Part shown: positions 24,757 through 34,323 of the stretch, piece by piece
Layout of the letters: every line of letters begins with the position of its first letter
How positions within the stretch are numbered: position 1 is the first letter of the stretch
Assembly: GCF_000248075.1 (NCBI RefSeq)
Contig: NZ_BAFB01000232.1
Coordinates: 1 to 39,415 of the forward strand
DNA: 39,415 bases
From: Gordonia otitidis NBRC 100426
GTDB lineage: Bacteria > Actinomycetota > Actinomycetes > Mycobacteriales > Mycobacteriaceae
Reading direction: 5' to 3'
Program-made: the position numbers and the translations under genes
Notes under the pieces: model-generated
Databases searched by the model: none
Told to the model about the DNA's origin: nothing
What the model saw: the letters and a program-made list of their open reading frames with translations, nothing else

Positions 24757-24872
24757 TACGGTCTCCTGGCGCGTCGAGGTTACGACCAGAACGCTAGGAG
24801 TCGGCGACGGCGGACACACCCCGATTGCCACGGGACTATCCGAGCGGTCAGGTCGGCGGAGATACGTGCCGG

Positions 24873-25676
24873 TCAGTTTCCGAGCGCTGCGAGTACCTCG
24901 TCGTGGAGCAGTCCGTTCGTCGCCACCGCGCTGCCACCCCCGGGGCCTGGCACGCCCTCGAGCGAGGTGAAGCTGCCGCCCGCCTCGCGGACGAGCACGT
25001 CGAGCGGGGCGAGGTCCCAGAGCGACACCTCGGGCTCCGCCGCGATGTCCACTGCGCCTTCCGCGACGAGGCAGTAGTTGAGGAAGTCGCCGTATCCGCG
25101 CACCCGCCAGACCCGGTCGGTGAGAGCGATGAATTCGTCTCGGACACCGCGGTCGGCCCAGCCGGACAGGCTCGAGAAGGTCAGGCTCGACGACGCGAGG
25201 TCGGAAACCTGCGACACCGCGACCCTGCGCGCCTCGCCGTGGTCGAACGAGACGTATGCGCCGATACCCTGTCCAGCCCACCAGCGTCGACGAAGTGCAG
25301 GTGCCGAGACGACGCCGACGACGGGAACGCCGTCGACCAGCAGGGCGATCAGCGTCGCCCAGATCGGGACCCCGCGCACGAAGTTCTTGGTGCCGTCGAT
25401 GGGGTCGACGATCCACTGCCGTCCCTCGATCGTCGCCGCGCCGCCGAACTCTTCGCCGAGGACCTCGTCCTGCGGGCACATCGCCGCGAGACGATCCCGG
25501 ATCATCTGCTCGCACGCGAGGTCGGCATCGGAGACCGGCGTGAGGTCCGGCTTGTCGGAGACCCGCAGGTCGAGGGCGCCGAAACGGCTCATGGTGATCG
25601 AATCGGCCGACTCGGCGAGCGACAGCGCGAAATCGAGGTCGGCGGTCAGGTCGGAGCCAGGCGTCGGAAGCACCAC
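24873..25676 (-). CDS. hisN: Histidinol-phosphatase HisN (inositol-monophosphatase family)
   Basis: This 267-residue enzyme carries the Li-sensitive phosphatase motifs: [21 protein letters not shown] (metal-binding DPIDGT) and [19 protein letters not shown]. Actinobacteria use this family, rather than the HisB type, for the histidinol-phosphate step of histidine synthesis. The gene also lies in the same neighbourhood as in M. tuberculosis (Rv3137). An inositol phosphatase cannot be excluded from sequence alone. The start is GTG 25676 or the adjacent GTG 25673. A -10-like TACCCT lies about 6 bases upstream on the minus strand, so it may be leaderless. The gene diverges from the small membrane protein across a triple repeat. 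Confidence 0.88.
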   Translation of the reverse strand: MVLPTPGSDLTADLDFALSLAESADSITMSRFGALDLRVSDKPDLTPVSDADLACEQMIRDRLAAMCPQDEVLGEEFGGAATIEGRQWIVDPIDGTKNFVRGVPIWATLIALLVDGVPVVGVVSAPALRRRWWAGQGIGAYVSFDHGEARRVAVSQVSDLASSSLTFSSLSGWADRGVRDEFIALTDRVWRVRGYGDFLNYCLVAEGAVDIAAEPEVSLWDLAPLDVLVREAGGSFTSLEGVPGPGGGSAVATNGLLHDEVLAALGN

Positions 25677-25731
25677 GTCAGGGTATCGCCTCGCCGCATC
25701 GTCCTCCGCAGCACGACGGACGCGTCATGCC

Positions 25732-25791
25732 CATCGCGAAATAGGCAACCTCATCGTGAAATAGACGACCTCATAGCGAAAGAGGCAACGC
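25732..25791. repeat. 20-bp tandem repeat, three units, upstream of hisN
   Basis: Units at 25732-25751 (CATCGCGAAATAGGCAACCT), 25752-25771 (CATCGTGAAATAGACGACCT) and 25772-25791 (CATAGCGAAAGAGGCAACGC) share the core GAAA-AG plus CRAC. Units 1 and 2 agree at 17 of 20 bases, and units 1 and 3 at 16 of 20. The 20-bp period is close to two helical turns. They sit in the divergent space between hisN and the small membrane protein gene. Confidence 0.9.
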
Positions 25792-25827
25792 CCGAAATGT
25801 CCGGCAGCGATCGGTAGGGTTGTCCCC

Positions 25828-26223
25828 ATGCTGTTCACCGCGATCCTCATCATCCTGCTCGTCGTTGCCGTGGCCGCGATGATCATGCGTTACCGGGGCC
25901 AGCGGATCGGCGGATTCGGCGGCGGGAACACCGCGGGTTACGCGCAGGGAACGCTGACGGTCACAGGCGTCAGCGAACAGAACGAGCCCGACAGCAAGGG
26001 ACAGATGTTCTGCACCATCTCCGGAACCATCAACGGTCCCGGAACGAACCCGACCGAGGTCTACGGGACGATGATCCTCTCCGCGGGTGAGCCGTGGCCG
26101 CAGATCGGTTCGGAGCATGCCGTCGTCTACAAGCCGGGCAAGACCGCGACGACATGGAGTTTCGGACAGTTGCCGCCTATGCAGACGCCCGAGGTTCCGC
26201 CGTCCGCACCACCGCCGGCGTGA
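25828..26223 (+). CDS. Small single-pass membrane protein, hypothetical
   Basis: This is a 131-residue protein. It has one N-terminal membrane helix (LFTAILIILLVVAVAAMIM), a basic RYRGQR stop-transfer, a Gly-rich linker and a soluble part with beta character (GTLTVTGVSEQNEPDSKGQMFCTISGTI). It ends in a Pro-rich tail. I do not recognise the family. The ATG lies 8 bases after TAGGGT, which could be a leaderless promoter. It is followed 84 bases later by prfB. Confidence 0.75.
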   Translation: MLFTAILIILLVVAVAAMIMRYRGQRIGGFGGGNTAGYAQGTLTVTGVSEQNEPDSKGQMFCTISGTINGPGTNPTEVYGTMILSAGEPWPQIGSEHAVVYKPGKTATTWSFGQLPPMQTPEVPPSAPPPA

Positions 26224-26306
26224 CTCGTGACCCATCATGACGAACACCCCGCGGTGCACCGGAGTGGGGGCACATCGGCGATCGGCAATCGGTATCCTGG
26301 TGAACC

Positions 26307-27422
26307 GTGCATCCTGACGTAGCAACCGATCTCGAATCCCTCGACTCGACCCTGACGACCGTCGAGAAGGTCCTCGACGTCGACGAGTTGCGCAGGCGGA
26401 TCGACGAGCTCGAGATGCAGGCGTCCGACCCCGACCTGTGGAACGACCAGGAGCATGCGCAGAAGGTGACCAGCGAACTGTCGCACGCCCAATCCGAGTT
26501 GCGACGCGTCACCGAGTTGCGGCAGCGGCTCGACGACATGCCGGTCCACTACGAGCTCGCCGAGTCCGAAGAGGGTGAGGCACGCACCTCCGCACTTGCC
26601 GACGCCGACGACGAGCGCGCCTCGTTGCGCGCCGACATCCAGGCGATGGAGGTCAAGACCATGCTCGCCGGCGAGTACGACTCGCGCGATGCCGTGGTCA
26701 ACATCCGATCGGGAGCTGGCGGTGTCGACGCCGCAGACTGGGCGCAGATGCTGATGCGCATGTACGTCCGATGGGCGGAGAAGCACGGCTACGGCGTCGA
26801 GGTCTACGACACCTCGTACGCGGAGGAGGCGGGCCTGAAGTCGGCGACGTTCGCGGTCAAGTCGCCGTACATGTACGGCACATTGTCGGTGGAGCAGGGC
26901 ACGCACCGACTGGTCCGGATCAGTCCGTTCGACAACCAGGGCCGTCGTCAGACCTCGTTCGCCGAGGTCGAGGTGCTTCCCGTCGTCGAGACCACCGACC
27001 ACATCGACGTCGACGAGAACGATGTGAAGGTCGACGTCTACCGGTCGTCGGGTCCCGGTGGGCAGTCGGTGAACACCACGGATTCGGCGGTCCGACTGAC
27101 ACACATCCCGACGGGCATCGTCGTGACATGTCAGAACGAGAAGAGCCAGCTACAGAACAAGGCATCCGCGATGCGTGTGCTGCAGGCCAAACTGCTCGCA
27201 CGCAAACAGCAGGAGGAGCGCGCAGAACTCGATGCGCTCAAGGGTGACGGCGGATCCAGTTGGGGCAACCAGATGCGCTCCTACGTGCTGCACCCCTACC
27301 AGATGGTGAAAGACCTGCGGACCAACGTCGAGAACAACAACCCGGCGACGGTTCTCGACGGCGACATCGACGAGTTCATCGAGGCCGGTATCCGATGGCG
27401 GATGGCCGATGCCGATGCGTGA
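26307..27422 (+). CDS. prfB: Peptide chain release factor 2
   Basis: This is a 371-residue class I release factor. The tripeptide SPF (in [15 protein letters not shown]) selects UGA/UAA stop codons, and GGQ (residues 251-253, [11 protein letters not shown]) catalyses peptidyl-tRNA hydrolysis. The N-terminal coiled domain is intact. Unlike many bacteria, there is no in-frame UGA or programmed frameshift; the gene reads continuously. The GTG start lies 8 bases after TATCCT and is probably leaderless. The MscS-family gene overlaps its end, beginning a conserved prfB-mscS-ftsEX-smpB cluster. Confidence 0.96.
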   Translation: MHPDVATDLESLDSTLTTVEKVLDVDELRRRIDELEMQASDPDLWNDQEHAQKVTSELSHAQSELRRVTELRQRLDDMPVHYELAESEEGEARTSALADADDERASLRADIQAMEVKTMLAGEYDSRDAVVNIRSGAGGVDAADWAQMLMRMYVRWAEKHGYGVEVYDTSYAEEAGLKSATFAVKSPYMYGTLSVEQGTHRLVRISPFDNQGRRQTSFAEVEVLPVVETTDHIDVDENDVKVDVYRSSGPGGQSVNTTDSAVRLTHIPTGIVVTCQNEKSQLQNKASAMRVLQAKLLARKQQEERAELDALKGDGGSSWGNQMRSYVLHPYQMVKDLRTNVENNNPATVLDGDIDEFIEAGIRWRMADADA

Positions 27423-28392
27423 TGCCCTCGCACAGGCGCAGATGACCACTCTCGCCTTCGCGCCGGGCGCGACGGAGGCGGTGATAGGTCGCTTCTACCG
27501 CTGGATGGCCACAAGCGGTCTCGAGATCGTCATCTGGATTCTGGGCGGCATCCTGGTCGTGCGCTTCATCCGTTGGTCGGCTCAGAAGTTCACCGACCGA
27601 CTCGAGTCGCAGTTCCACAACAGCGATCTGATCGTGCAGAGCGAGGACTCCAAACACCGTCGCGCGATGATCGACGTGGTGTCGTGGTCGCTCGTCGTGG
27701 TCGTCGGCATCGTCGTGTTCCTGCACATCCTGACCGTCTTCCACGTGCCGCTGTCCGGGCTCGTCGGTCCGACGGCGGTGATCGGTGCCGCGCTCGGTTT
27801 CGGTGCGCAGCGCGTCGTCCAGGACATCCTGGCCGGTTTCTTCGTCGTCGCCGAGAAGCAGTACGGCTACGGCGATGTTGTTGCCCTGACGGTCACCGGC
27901 AACGGCGAGGCCGAGGGCACTGTCGAGGATGTGACCTTGCGCATCACCCGACTGCGGACGTCGGAGGGCGAGGTCATCACCGTTCCCAACGGTCAGGTCA
28001 TCAAGACAACCAACCGGTCGAAGGACTGGGCGCGGGCGGTCGTCGACGTTCCGGTGCCCGCCGAATCCGACATCGGCGTGGTCAACGAGGTGCTCTCCGA
28101 GGTCGGGCAGCGGTTCTATCACGACCCGTACTGGCACGACCTGTTGCTCGACGCGCCGTCTCCCCTCGGTGTGACCAACCTCGAGCTGGATTCGATGACT
28201 GTGCGCATGGTGACCCGGACCCTGCCCGGCAAGCAGTTCGAGGTGAGTCGTGCACTGCGCGCGTGGATCGTGCGCGCTCTGGCCAGCCGCGGCATCAACG
28301 TCGCGTCCGGTCGGGAGGTGCAGGCCGGATCGGCGCCGCCGAGCGGTATGCCCGATCCGGCACCAAGCCAGTCGTCGGGTGGTGATCAGTAA
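27409..28392 (+). CDS. MscS-family mechanosensitive ion channel
   Basis: This is a protein of about 327 residues. Two to three N-terminal membrane helices are followed by the pore helix signature [39 protein letters not shown], then the beta domain ([22 protein letters not shown]) and a C-terminal alpha/beta domain. MscS channels open on hypo-osmotic shock. Start choice is uncertain: ATG 27409 and ATG 27415 overlap the prfB end, and ATG 27442 (MTTLAFAPG) is a plausible later start. The stop overlaps the next ATG (TAATG), so the two genes are translationally linked. Confidence 0.9.
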   Translation: MPMRDALAQAQMTTLAFAPGATEAVIGRFYRWMATSGLEIVIWILGGILVVRFIRWSAQKFTDRLESQFHNSDLIVQSEDSKHRRAMIDVVSWSLVVVVGIVVFLHILTVFHVPLSGLVGPTAVIGAALGFGAQRVVQDILAGFFVVAEKQYGYGDVVALTVTGNGEAEGTVEDVTLRITRLRTSEGEVITVPNGQVIKTTNRSKDWARAVVDVPVPAESDIGVVNEVLSEVGQRFYHDPYWHDLLLDAPSPLGVTNLELDSMTVRMVTRTLPGKQFEVSRALRAWIVRALASRGINVASGREVQAGSAPPSGMPDPAPSQSSGGDQ

Positions 28393-29000
28393 TGGTCCAC
28401 AGGCACGAGCCCGAGCCGCCGCAGCATGCGGGGCGGCGCAATCCTGACGACAGCCGTCCACCCGAGGCGGACGTCGAACCAGCACGAGCGCCCGATGTCG
28501 CCGCTGGTGACCCGACCGCGTCGGACAAGAAAGAAGCTGTCTCCGACAACGTCGCCGCTCCGACGTCGCCACAGCCGGAGGAACCGCAGCGTCGTCTCCG
28601 CCCCAGCCGCGACTGGAGTCACATTCCGCACACGAGGGCGCGCACCAGTACGGCCATCGTCGGAGTGCTGTTCATCGTCTGCGTGGTGCTCTACGGGTAC
28701 ACCTCGCAGCGGTACGGCATCGTGGAGCCTCCGCCGGCACCTACGCATCACCGAACCACCGTGCAGACGACCCCCTCGGCCACGTATTCGTCGCCGACGT
28801 CCTACCCGTCGAGTACAGAACCGAGTGATTCGCTGGCACCGCCGGTCGGCGGCAGCGAGGAGCCCGGCGCGCCAGGGGAGCAGGGCGCTCAGACCGGTGA
28901 GCCCTCGGGTCAGCCGACCACGACCTCGCGCAACGGCCCGTTCGACCTCTTCAACCGGCAGACGCAGCAGAACGAGACGCCTGCGGTTCCGTCGCGCTGA
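28392..29000 (+). CDS. Pro/Ser/Thr-rich single-pass membrane protein (Rv3103c-like)
   Basis: This is a 202-residue protein. The cytosolic N terminus of about 80 residues is charged and Pro-rich (EPEPPQHAGRRNPDD). One membrane helix follows (TAIVGVLFIVCVVLYGYTS), and the outer tail is rich in Pro, Ser, Thr and Gly (TTPSATYSSPTSYPSSTEPSD). No domain is recognised. A Pro-rich membrane protein occupies the same position between the MscS-like gene and ftsE in M. tuberculosis. The start overlaps the preceding stop as TAATG. A role with FtsEX is possible only by location. Confidence 0.8.
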   Translation: MVHRHEPEPPQHAGRRNPDDSRPPEADVEPARAPDVAAGDPTASDKKEAVSDNVAAPTSPQPEEPQRRLRPSRDWSHIPHTRARTSTAIVGVLFIVCVVLYGYTSQRYGIVEPPPAPTHHRTTVQTTPSATYSSPTSYPSSTEPSDSLAPPVGGSEEPGAPGEQGAQTGEPSGQPTTTSRNGPFDLFNRQTQQNETPAVPSR

Positions 29001-29090
29001 GCGCGGTACCTGTCCGCGCCCGACCTCGCACAGACGTGCCGCGCGTCACCTGAACGGAGCTCTCAGGCGTCACCGTTACACTCTGATGTC

Positions 29091-29777
29091 GTGATCAAGC
29101 TGGAGAACGTGACGATGAAGTACAAGGCTTCGAGTCGGCCCGCCCTCAGCGATCTCGATCTGGAGGTCGACAAAGGCGAGTTCGCCTTCCTCATCGGCCC
29201 CTCTGGTTCCGGAAAGTCGACGTTCTTCCGGCTGCTGCTCAAAGAGGACAGGCCCACGACGGGCGAGGTGTACGTCGGCGAGTTCCATGTGAACCGCCTC
29301 CGCGGGCGCACCGTGCCGAAGCTGCGGCAATCCATCGGGTGTGTGTTCCAGGACTTCCGGTTGCTGCAGCAGAAGTCTGTCGCCGACAACGTCGCGTTCG
29401 CGCTCGAGGTGATCGGCAAGCAGCCGTCGACGATTCGCCGCGTCGTGCCGGAGGTTCTCGAGTATGTGGGCCTCGAAGGAAAGCAAGACCGTATGCCCTA
29501 CGAGTTGTCGGGCGGTGAGATGCAGCGCGTCGCCATCGCTCGGGCGATCGTCAACCGGCCATTGGTGTTGCTGGCAGACGAGCCGACGGGAAACCTCGAT
29601 CCGGAGACCAGCGAGGAGATCGTGGACGTCCTCGACCGGGTGAACAGGCGAGGTACCACCGTGGTCATGGCCACCCATGATCGGCACATCGTCGACGCGA
29701 TGCGACGTCGCGTTCTCGAGTTCGACAACGGCAAACTCGTCCGCAACGACGCGCAGGGCGTGTACGGCATCGGCTGA
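29091..29777 (+). CDS. ftsE: Cell division ATP-binding protein FtsE
   Basis: This 228-residue ABC ATPase has Walker [10 protein letters not shown] (about 36-44), the Q-loop in CVFQDFRLL, the signature LSGGEMQR, Walker [12 protein letters not shown] and the switch His in ATHD. FtsE with FtsX forms a membrane complex at the septum that activates peptidoglycan hydrolases (RipC in mycobacteria). The GTG lies 8 bases after TACACT, so it may be leaderless; no ribosome site is visible. ftsX follows after about 100 bases. Confidence 0.96.
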   Translation: MIKLENVTMKYKASSRPALSDLDLEVDKGEFAFLIGPSGSGKSTFFRLLLKEDRPTTGEVYVGEFHVNRLRGRTVPKLRQSIGCVFQDFRLLQQKSVADNVAFALEVIGKQPSTIRRVVPEVLEYVGLEGKQDRMPYELSGGEMQRVAIARAIVNRPLVLLADEPTGNLDPETSEEIVDVLDRVNRRGTTVVMATHDRHIVDAMRRRVLEFDNGKLVRNDAQGVYGIG

Positions 29778-29879
29778 CCGTCGGGTGCGATGTGCGCCGG
29801 ATTTCGCGGCCGCGCACTCCGACCTGTCGACGCCCGTCAGCCCGCTCACCACACAGACCAAAGGACGTGTAGCAGCAGC

Positions 29880-30791
29880 ATGCGAGCGAACTTCATCCTC
29901 AGCGAGGTCTTCAACGGTCTCCGCCGCAACGTCACGATGACGATCGCGATGATCCTCACCACCGCCATCACACTCGGCATGCTCGGTGGTGGGTTGTTGG
30001 TCATCCAGATGGCCAACAAGAGTCAGAAGATCTTCCTCGACCGCGTCGAAATGCAGTTCTACATCAACGACGATGTCAGCGCGGCCGATCCCGACTGCCA
30101 ACGTGCTCCATGCTCGACGCTGCGTGCCGACCTCGAGAAGGAACCGGGCGTCGGATCGGTGACGTACGTGAGCAAGGCCGACGCCTACAAGGCGGCAAAG
30201 GCGGCGTTCGAGGAGAGTGCGCCAGAGATCGCGGACATGATCTCTCCCGACGCCAACCCGGCGTCGTTGAAAGTGCGCATGAGTGACGCGAACCGCTTCG
30301 GCGAAGTGCTCGACAAGTACGCCGACCGGAAGGATCTCGGCGTCGACGGTGTTCTTGATCAACGGGAGTTGGTCAAACGCATCTTCAGCGTGCTCGACGG
30401 GGTGCGCAACGCGGCGTTCGCGGTGGCTGCGGTCCTTGCGGTGGCGGCGATCCTGCTGATCGTCAACACAGTGCAGGTGGCCGCGTTCACGAGACGTACC
30501 GAGGTGTCGATCATGCGGCTCGTGGGCGCGACGAGGTGGTACACGCAACTGCCCTTCCTGTTGGAAGCGGTGGTCGCGGCGTTCATCGGTTCGTTGCTCG
30601 CCATCGGCGGGCTGTTCGCGGCGAAGGTGTTCTTCTTCGACAAGGCGTTGCACGATCTGTACGGCGTGAACATCCTCGCGCGGATCACCGCGGGCGACGT
30701 CTTGTTCGTCTCGCCATGGCTGATCCTCGCCGGAATTGTGTTGGCAGCCGGGACGGCGTATGTCACGCTGCGTGTCTACGTTCGTGAGTGA
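29880..30791 (+). CDS. ftsX: Cell division protein FtsX
   Basis: This 303-residue protein has four membrane helices, a large extracellular loop after the first (about residues 45-165) and a C-terminal permease part (TRRTEVSIMRLVGATRWYTQLPFLLEAVVAAFIG) typical of FtsX. The outer loop has a cysteine pair (DPDCQRAPCSTL) that may form a disulfide, as in mycobacterial FtsX. It transmits FtsE ATPase cycles to an extracytoplasmic hydrolase. ATG 29880 is preferred. AAAGGA lies 13 bases upstream, a rather long spacing. Confidence 0.95.
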   Translation: MRANFILSEVFNGLRRNVTMTIAMILTTAITLGMLGGGLLVIQMANKSQKIFLDRVEMQFYINDDVSAADPDCQRAPCSTLRADLEKEPGVGSVTYVSKADAYKAAKAAFEESAPEIADMISPDANPASLKVRMSDANRFGEVLDKYADRKDLGVDGVLDQRELVKRIFSVLDGVRNAAFAVAAVLAVAAILLIVNTVQVAAFTRRTEVSIMRLVGATRWYTQLPFLLEAVVAAFIGSLLAIGGLFAAKVFFFDKALHDLYGVNILARITAGDVLFVSPWLILAGIVLAAGTAYVTLRVYVRE

Positions 30792-30860
30792 GGCTCCGAG
30801 CATCGCGCGAGCCGGGTAGAACCCGACGCAGACCCAGACGAAACAGAGAGAAGGTGGAAA

Positions 30861-31334
30861 GTGGCGAAGGAAAAGGGACGGAACGTGATCGCGTCGAACC
30901 GTAAGGCACGCCACGACTACACCATCCTGGACACCTATGAAGCGGGTGTGGCGTTGGTGGGTACCGAGGTCAAGAGCCTGCGCGAGGGTAAGGCGTCGCT
31001 GGTCGACGCCTTCGCGACCATCGACGACGGCGAGGTGTGGCTGCGTGGTCTGAACATCGCCGAGTACGGCAGGGGGTCGTGGACCAACCATGCGCCGCTG
31101 CGTAAGCGCAAGCTGCTCATGCATCGCAGGGAGATCGACAACCTCATCGGCAAGATCCGCGACGGCAACCTCACGTTGGTGCCGCTGTCGCTGTATTTCA
31201 ACGACGGCAAGGTCAAGGTCGAACTGGCGCTCGCACGCGGCAAGCAGGCGCACGACAAGCGCCACGACATCGCCCGTCGCACTGCACAACGCGAGGTCGA
31301 GCGTGAGTTGGGCCGTCGCGTCAAGGGAATGTGA
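30861..31334 (+). CDS. smpB: SsrA-binding protein SmpB
   Basis: This 157-residue protein has the OB-fold core ([50 protein letters not shown]) and a basic C-terminal tail ([16 protein letters not shown]) that inserts in the empty mRNA channel. SmpB binds tmRNA and delivers it to stalled ribosomes. The tmRNA gene lies 2.6 kb downstream on the same strand. The GTG start follows GAAGGTGGAAA. The stop overlaps the possible start of the GH27 gene. Confidence 0.97.
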   Translation: MAKEKGRNVIASNRKARHDYTILDTYEAGVALVGTEVKSLREGKASLVDAFATIDDGEVWLRGLNIAEYGRGSWTNHAPLRKRKLLMHRREIDNLIGKIRDGNLTLVPLSLYFNDGKVKVELALARGKQAHDKRHDIARRTAQREVERELGRRVKGM

Positions 31335-32650
31335 TCGCTACCGGGTCATCGGACGCGCCGTCGAAGCGGGTGATTCGCAGCGCATCGCCCGGGTGGCGTG
31401 CGCGACGAACAGGCGTCGTCGTGTGTTCGCTTCTGTCGCTGGCGATGATGGTGTTCGCGGGCTGTACGCCGCAACAGCAGGGAAGGGTCGGCGGCGACGC
31501 GCCGGCGATCGGTGGATTGCCCGCCACGCCACCGATGGGCTGGAACAGCTGGAACACCTTCGGTTGTGGGGTCACCGAGAAGGTCGTCCGTGAGCAGGCC
31601 GACGCACTTGTGTCGTCGGGGCTTCGTGACGCCGGATATCGGTACGTGGTCGTCGACGACTGCTGGGCTGCTCCGACGCGCGACGCGTCGGGTCGATTGC
31701 AGGCGGACCCGGTTCGCTTCCCGTCGGGGATGGCGTCGTTGGGCGCGTATCTCCATGAGCGCGGCCTGTTGTTCGGGATCTACTCGGGGGCGCGGGACAA
31801 GACCTGCACCCAGTTCCAGGGCGTGTATCCCGGTGCGACTGGCAGCGGCGGCCACGAAGAGCTCGATGCCACGACGTTCGCCGCGTGGGGCGTCGACTAT
31901 CTGAAGTACGACTGGTGTTCGTCCGACTCCGATCACGACGATCAGGTCTCGTCCTTCACCGCGATGCGCGATGCCCTGCGAGACACCCGGCGTCCCATCG
32001 TCTACTCGATCAATCCCAACAGCGGTGTGTCCGGGTCGGTACCAGGTGCCGAATTCGATTGGGGCGGAACGGCAACGATGACACGGGTGACCAATGACAT
32101 CACACCTGCGTGGTCGACGCCCGGCGGGCCGTCCGGCTTACAGGGGATCGTGAACATCATCGACGCAGCGGGGCCGTTGACGTCGCGGGTCCAGCCGGGT
32201 TCCTTTCTCGACCCCGACATGCTCGTCGTCGGAATGGGTCGATTGACGGCTGCGCAGCAACGGACGCAGATGTCGATGTGGGCGATGATGGCCGCGCCAC
32301 TCATCACGGGTAACGACCTGACCACCATGTCGCAGGAGACTCGTGACCTGCTGCGCAATGCCACGGCGGTCGACATCGATCAGGACTCGCGCGTCGTCGC
32401 GGGGGCGATGGTCGACGACGACCCGGAGGTGTGGTCTCGCGCGATCGGCGACAAGGGACTGGTGATCTCGCTGACCAACCGTGCGGACCATCCGCGCACG
32501 CTGTCGGTGCCCCTGGGAAGTGTCGGACTCGTGGGCGACGCCTCGGTGACGGGGGTCGATGCGTGGACCGGGCGTTCGTACACCGCGCAGCACGGCGAAC
32601 TGTCGGTGCCGGTCGGTGTCCACGACACCGTGATGCTCGAGATCCGCTGA
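31331..32650 (+). CDS. Secreted GH27 glycosidase (alpha-galactosidase-like lipoprotein)
   Basis: This is a 439-residue protein. The N terminus has a signal segment with a lipobox-like AGC (C45), so it is probably a lipoprotein. The GH27 fold starts at [13 protein letters not shown], continues [10 protein letters not shown] and [12 protein letters not shown], and has the nucleophile Asp in DYLKYDWC (D194). The second carboxylate is not obvious by eye: the usual EW..DPW segment is replaced by [17 protein letters not shown], whose last Asp is the candidate acid/base. [10 protein letters not shown] and [11 protein letters not shown] follow, then a beta-sandwich tail. Probable activity is on alpha-galactosides or related sugars at the cell surface. 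The GTG start overlaps the smpB stop and could be some codons further downstream. Confidence 0.85.
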   Translation: MIATGSSDAPSKRVIRSASPGWRARRTGVVVCSLLSLAMMVFAGCTPQQQGRVGGDAPAIGGLPATPPMGWNSWNTFGCGVTEKVVREQADALVSSGLRDAGYRYVVVDDCWAAPTRDASGRLQADPVRFPSGMASLGAYLHERGLLFGIYSGARDKTCTQFQGVYPGATGSGGHEELDATTFAAWGVDYLKYDWCSSDSDHDDQVSSFTAMRDALRDTRRPIVYSINPNSGVSGSVPGAEFDWGGTATMTRVTNDITPAWSTPGGPSGLQGIVNIIDAAGPLTSRVQPGSFLDPDMLVVGMGRLTAAQQRTQMSMWAMMAAPLITGNDLTTMSQETRDLLRNATAVDIDQDSRVVAGAMVDDDPEVWSRAIGDKGLVISLTNRADHPRTLSVPLGSVGLVGDASVTGVDAWTGRSYTAQHGELSVPVGVHDTVMLEIR

Positions 32651-32759
32651 GCCTCGCGACCAGCGGGGTCGTCACGGGGAGGGTTCGCCTACGTCTCGTT
32701 GCGGTCGGTGCGGTCGCGATCTGATGACGATGCGGATCGAGCGGCGCGTCGAACCTGGA

Positions 32760-32776
32760 CGTTTGCTGTGCAAACG
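32760..32776. promoter_or_regulatory. GTTTGC/GCAAAC palindrome before the esterase gene
   Basis: CGTTTGC (32760-32766) and GCAAACG (32770-32776) form a perfect 7-bp dyad around TGT, about 75 bases before the esterase start. It resembles an operator half-site pair or a short hairpin. No regulator can be assigned. The rest of the gap 32651-32850 shows no gene. Confidence 0.5.
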
Positions 32777-32850
32777 GTTAGACATGCCGGGTGATCTGGA
32801 GAGGACTGCCACAACTGCAACATACGTCACGTGCGTCACAGGAGGGTCGA

Positions 32851-33840
32851 GTGTGGCCACAGCTGATGTCGACGAGACCGAGTCGTCGCGCTGCGTCGAT
32901 TGTCGCCGCGCTGTTGGCCGTGGTCGCGACAATGCTAAGCGGTACAGCGCTCGCGGCGCCTGCATCGGCGGCGGTGGTCAGGATCGATCGGGTCGACGCT
33001 CAACTGTCGATGGTGTACGTCTATTCGCCATCGATGGGGAAGGTCATTCCGAATCAGGTGTTGCGTCCACGAGGCGGGAGCGCGGCGCCGGTCTTCTACC
33101 TGCTGAATGGGCGCTCCGGTGGTGTCGAGGGTGACAGCTGGCTCAAGCAGACCGACCACCGCTCGTTCTTCGCGGGCAAGAATGTGACCGTGGTGTCGCC
33201 GCTCGGTGGGCCGTACTCCTGGTATGCCGATTGGCAGCGACCCGACCCGGTCCTCGGGGTCAACAAGTGGGCCACCTATCTGCTGCGGGAACTGCCCGCC
33301 GCGATCGCCGGGCCCCTGAAAACCAACGGCCGCAATGCGATTGCGGGATTGTCGCTATCGGGTGGTCCTGCGCTCGACATCGCAGGTCGGGGCGGATCGT
33401 TCTATCGGGCCGCGGCGTCGTACAGCGGTTGCCCGGCCATCAGTGCGCCGCCGGCCACCGCCGGCGTATTCGCTACGACGTCGCTCGGTGGAGGGAATGC
33501 GCTGAACATGTTCGGGCCTCCCGGATCGGCTGCGTGGGTCGACCACGACCCCTCACGCCATCCGGAACGATTAAGGGGTAAGGCGATTTATCTGGGCGTG
33601 GCGTCGGGTCTCCCCGGACGTACCGACGGCGCTCCGGTGGGCGCGCCGTCGCTCCTCGCCGGACCCGCCGAGGTGGAGATGGCGACGCGGTGGTGCACCG
33701 ACCAGATGGCCGGGGCACTTCGCGGCGCGGGGATACCGCACACCTACCGTGTGTTCGACCAGGGCGCGCACACGTGGTCGCTCTTCGCTACCGAGATGCG
33801 CGACAGCTGGCGAGTGATCGGGCCTGCGCTAGGGGCCTGA
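32851..33840 (+). CDS. Secreted antigen-85-like esterase / mycolyltransferase family
   Basis: This is a 329-residue protein with a signal peptide (SIVAALLAVVATMLSG, AAPASA before the mature VVRIDRV). It has the esterase-D/antigen 85 fold: PVFYLLNGRSGG and NGRNAIAGLSLSGG, with S167 in GLSLS placed like the nucleophile of Ag85 (GLSMA). The late HTWSLF supplies the catalytic His. Such proteins transfer mycolic acids to trehalose or arabinogalactan, or hydrolyse esters, outside the membrane. GTG 32851 is chosen because AGGAGG lies 5 bases upstream. It is more divergent than the classical FbpA-C set, so mycolyl transfer is not certain. Confidence 0.85.
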   Translation: MWPQLMSTRPSRRAASIVAALLAVVATMLSGTALAAPASAAVVRIDRVDAQLSMVYVYSPSMGKVIPNQVLRPRGGSAAPVFYLLNGRSGGVEGDSWLKQTDHRSFFAGKNVTVVSPLGGPYSWYADWQRPDPVLGVNKWATYLLRELPAAIAGPLKTNGRNAIAGLSLSGGPALDIAGRGGSFYRAAASYSGCPAISAPPATAGVFATTSLGGGNALNMFGPPGSAAWVDHDPSRHPERLRGKAIYLGVASGLPGRTDGAPVGAPSLLAGPAEVEMATRWCTDQMAGALRGAGIPHTYRVFDQGAHTWSLFATEMRDSWRVIGPALGA

Positions 33841-33886
33841 TGACGACGTCGGCCGGCTCGCACTGAGTCGCCGGTGAGAAAGGGAA

Positions 33887-33914
33887 TGAACCCGGCGTCG
33901 CGGGTTGTTATAAT
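33887..33914 (+). promoter_or_regulatory. Promoter of ssrA
   Basis: A consensus -10 TATAAT (33909-33914) follows a weak -35-like TGAACC (33887-33892) at 16 bases. A 9-bp hairpin (33920-33940, TTCCGCCGG with CCGGTGGAA) lies in the short leader before the mature tmRNA end. Confidence 0.7.
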
Positions 33915-33947
33915 GGAGCTTCCGCCGGTTTCCGGTGGAACCATCTC

Positions 33948-34317
33948 GGGGCTGATCGGTTTCGACTACGTGCGTCGAGGTGGGGGAAGCGTGTCGGTGC
34001 AGGCCAGAGACCACCGCTAAGCGTCGCGGCAACCAATTAAGCGCCGATAAGAATCAGCGCGACTACGCACTCGCTGCCTGACAGCGACTGCGTGTCTGTC
34101 GGCCCGGGTTTCGCTCCTTGACCCGGTGCCGGCATCATTCAAAGGAGCTCACCGTCCACTCCGGTCGCGGGGGTGAACGGGACAACTCACAGCGACTGGG
34201 ATCGTCATCTCGGCTTGTTCGCGTGACCGGGAGATCCGAGTAGAGGCAGAGCGGACTGCACACGGAGAAGCCCTACCGAAGCGACGGAGGACCCGGGTTC
34301 AATTCCCGGCAGCTCCA
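33948..34317 (+). ncRNA. ssrA: Transfer-messenger RNA
   Basis: The 5' end GGGGCTGATCGGTTTCGAC and the 3' end GGACCCGGGTTCAATTCCCGGCAGCTCCA form the tRNA-like domain; GGGGCTG pairs with CAGCTCC. The tag frame starts at GCC 34043 and reads ADKNQRDYALAA, stopping at TGA 34079-34081, so the resume codon is Ala. The tag differs from the mycobacterial form (ADSHQRDYALAA, from memory) at two or so positions and keeps the YALAA degradation signal. The CCA end is not fully encoded (ACAA follows). It acts with SmpB to rescue stalled ribosomes. Confidence 0.97.
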
Positions 34318-34323
34318 CAAAGA

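Noticed and set aside
25732..25791. CRISPR array
   Set aside because: The 20-bp units are head to tail with no spacers, and no cas gene is present.
26307..26400. Programmed frameshift in prfB
   Set aside because: The frame is continuous from the start with no early in-frame TGA.
29076..31289. 737-codon open frame on the minus strand across ftsE, ftsX and smpB
   Set aside because: It is antisense to three conserved genes and their gaps; composition is His/Arg/Val-rich with no motif.
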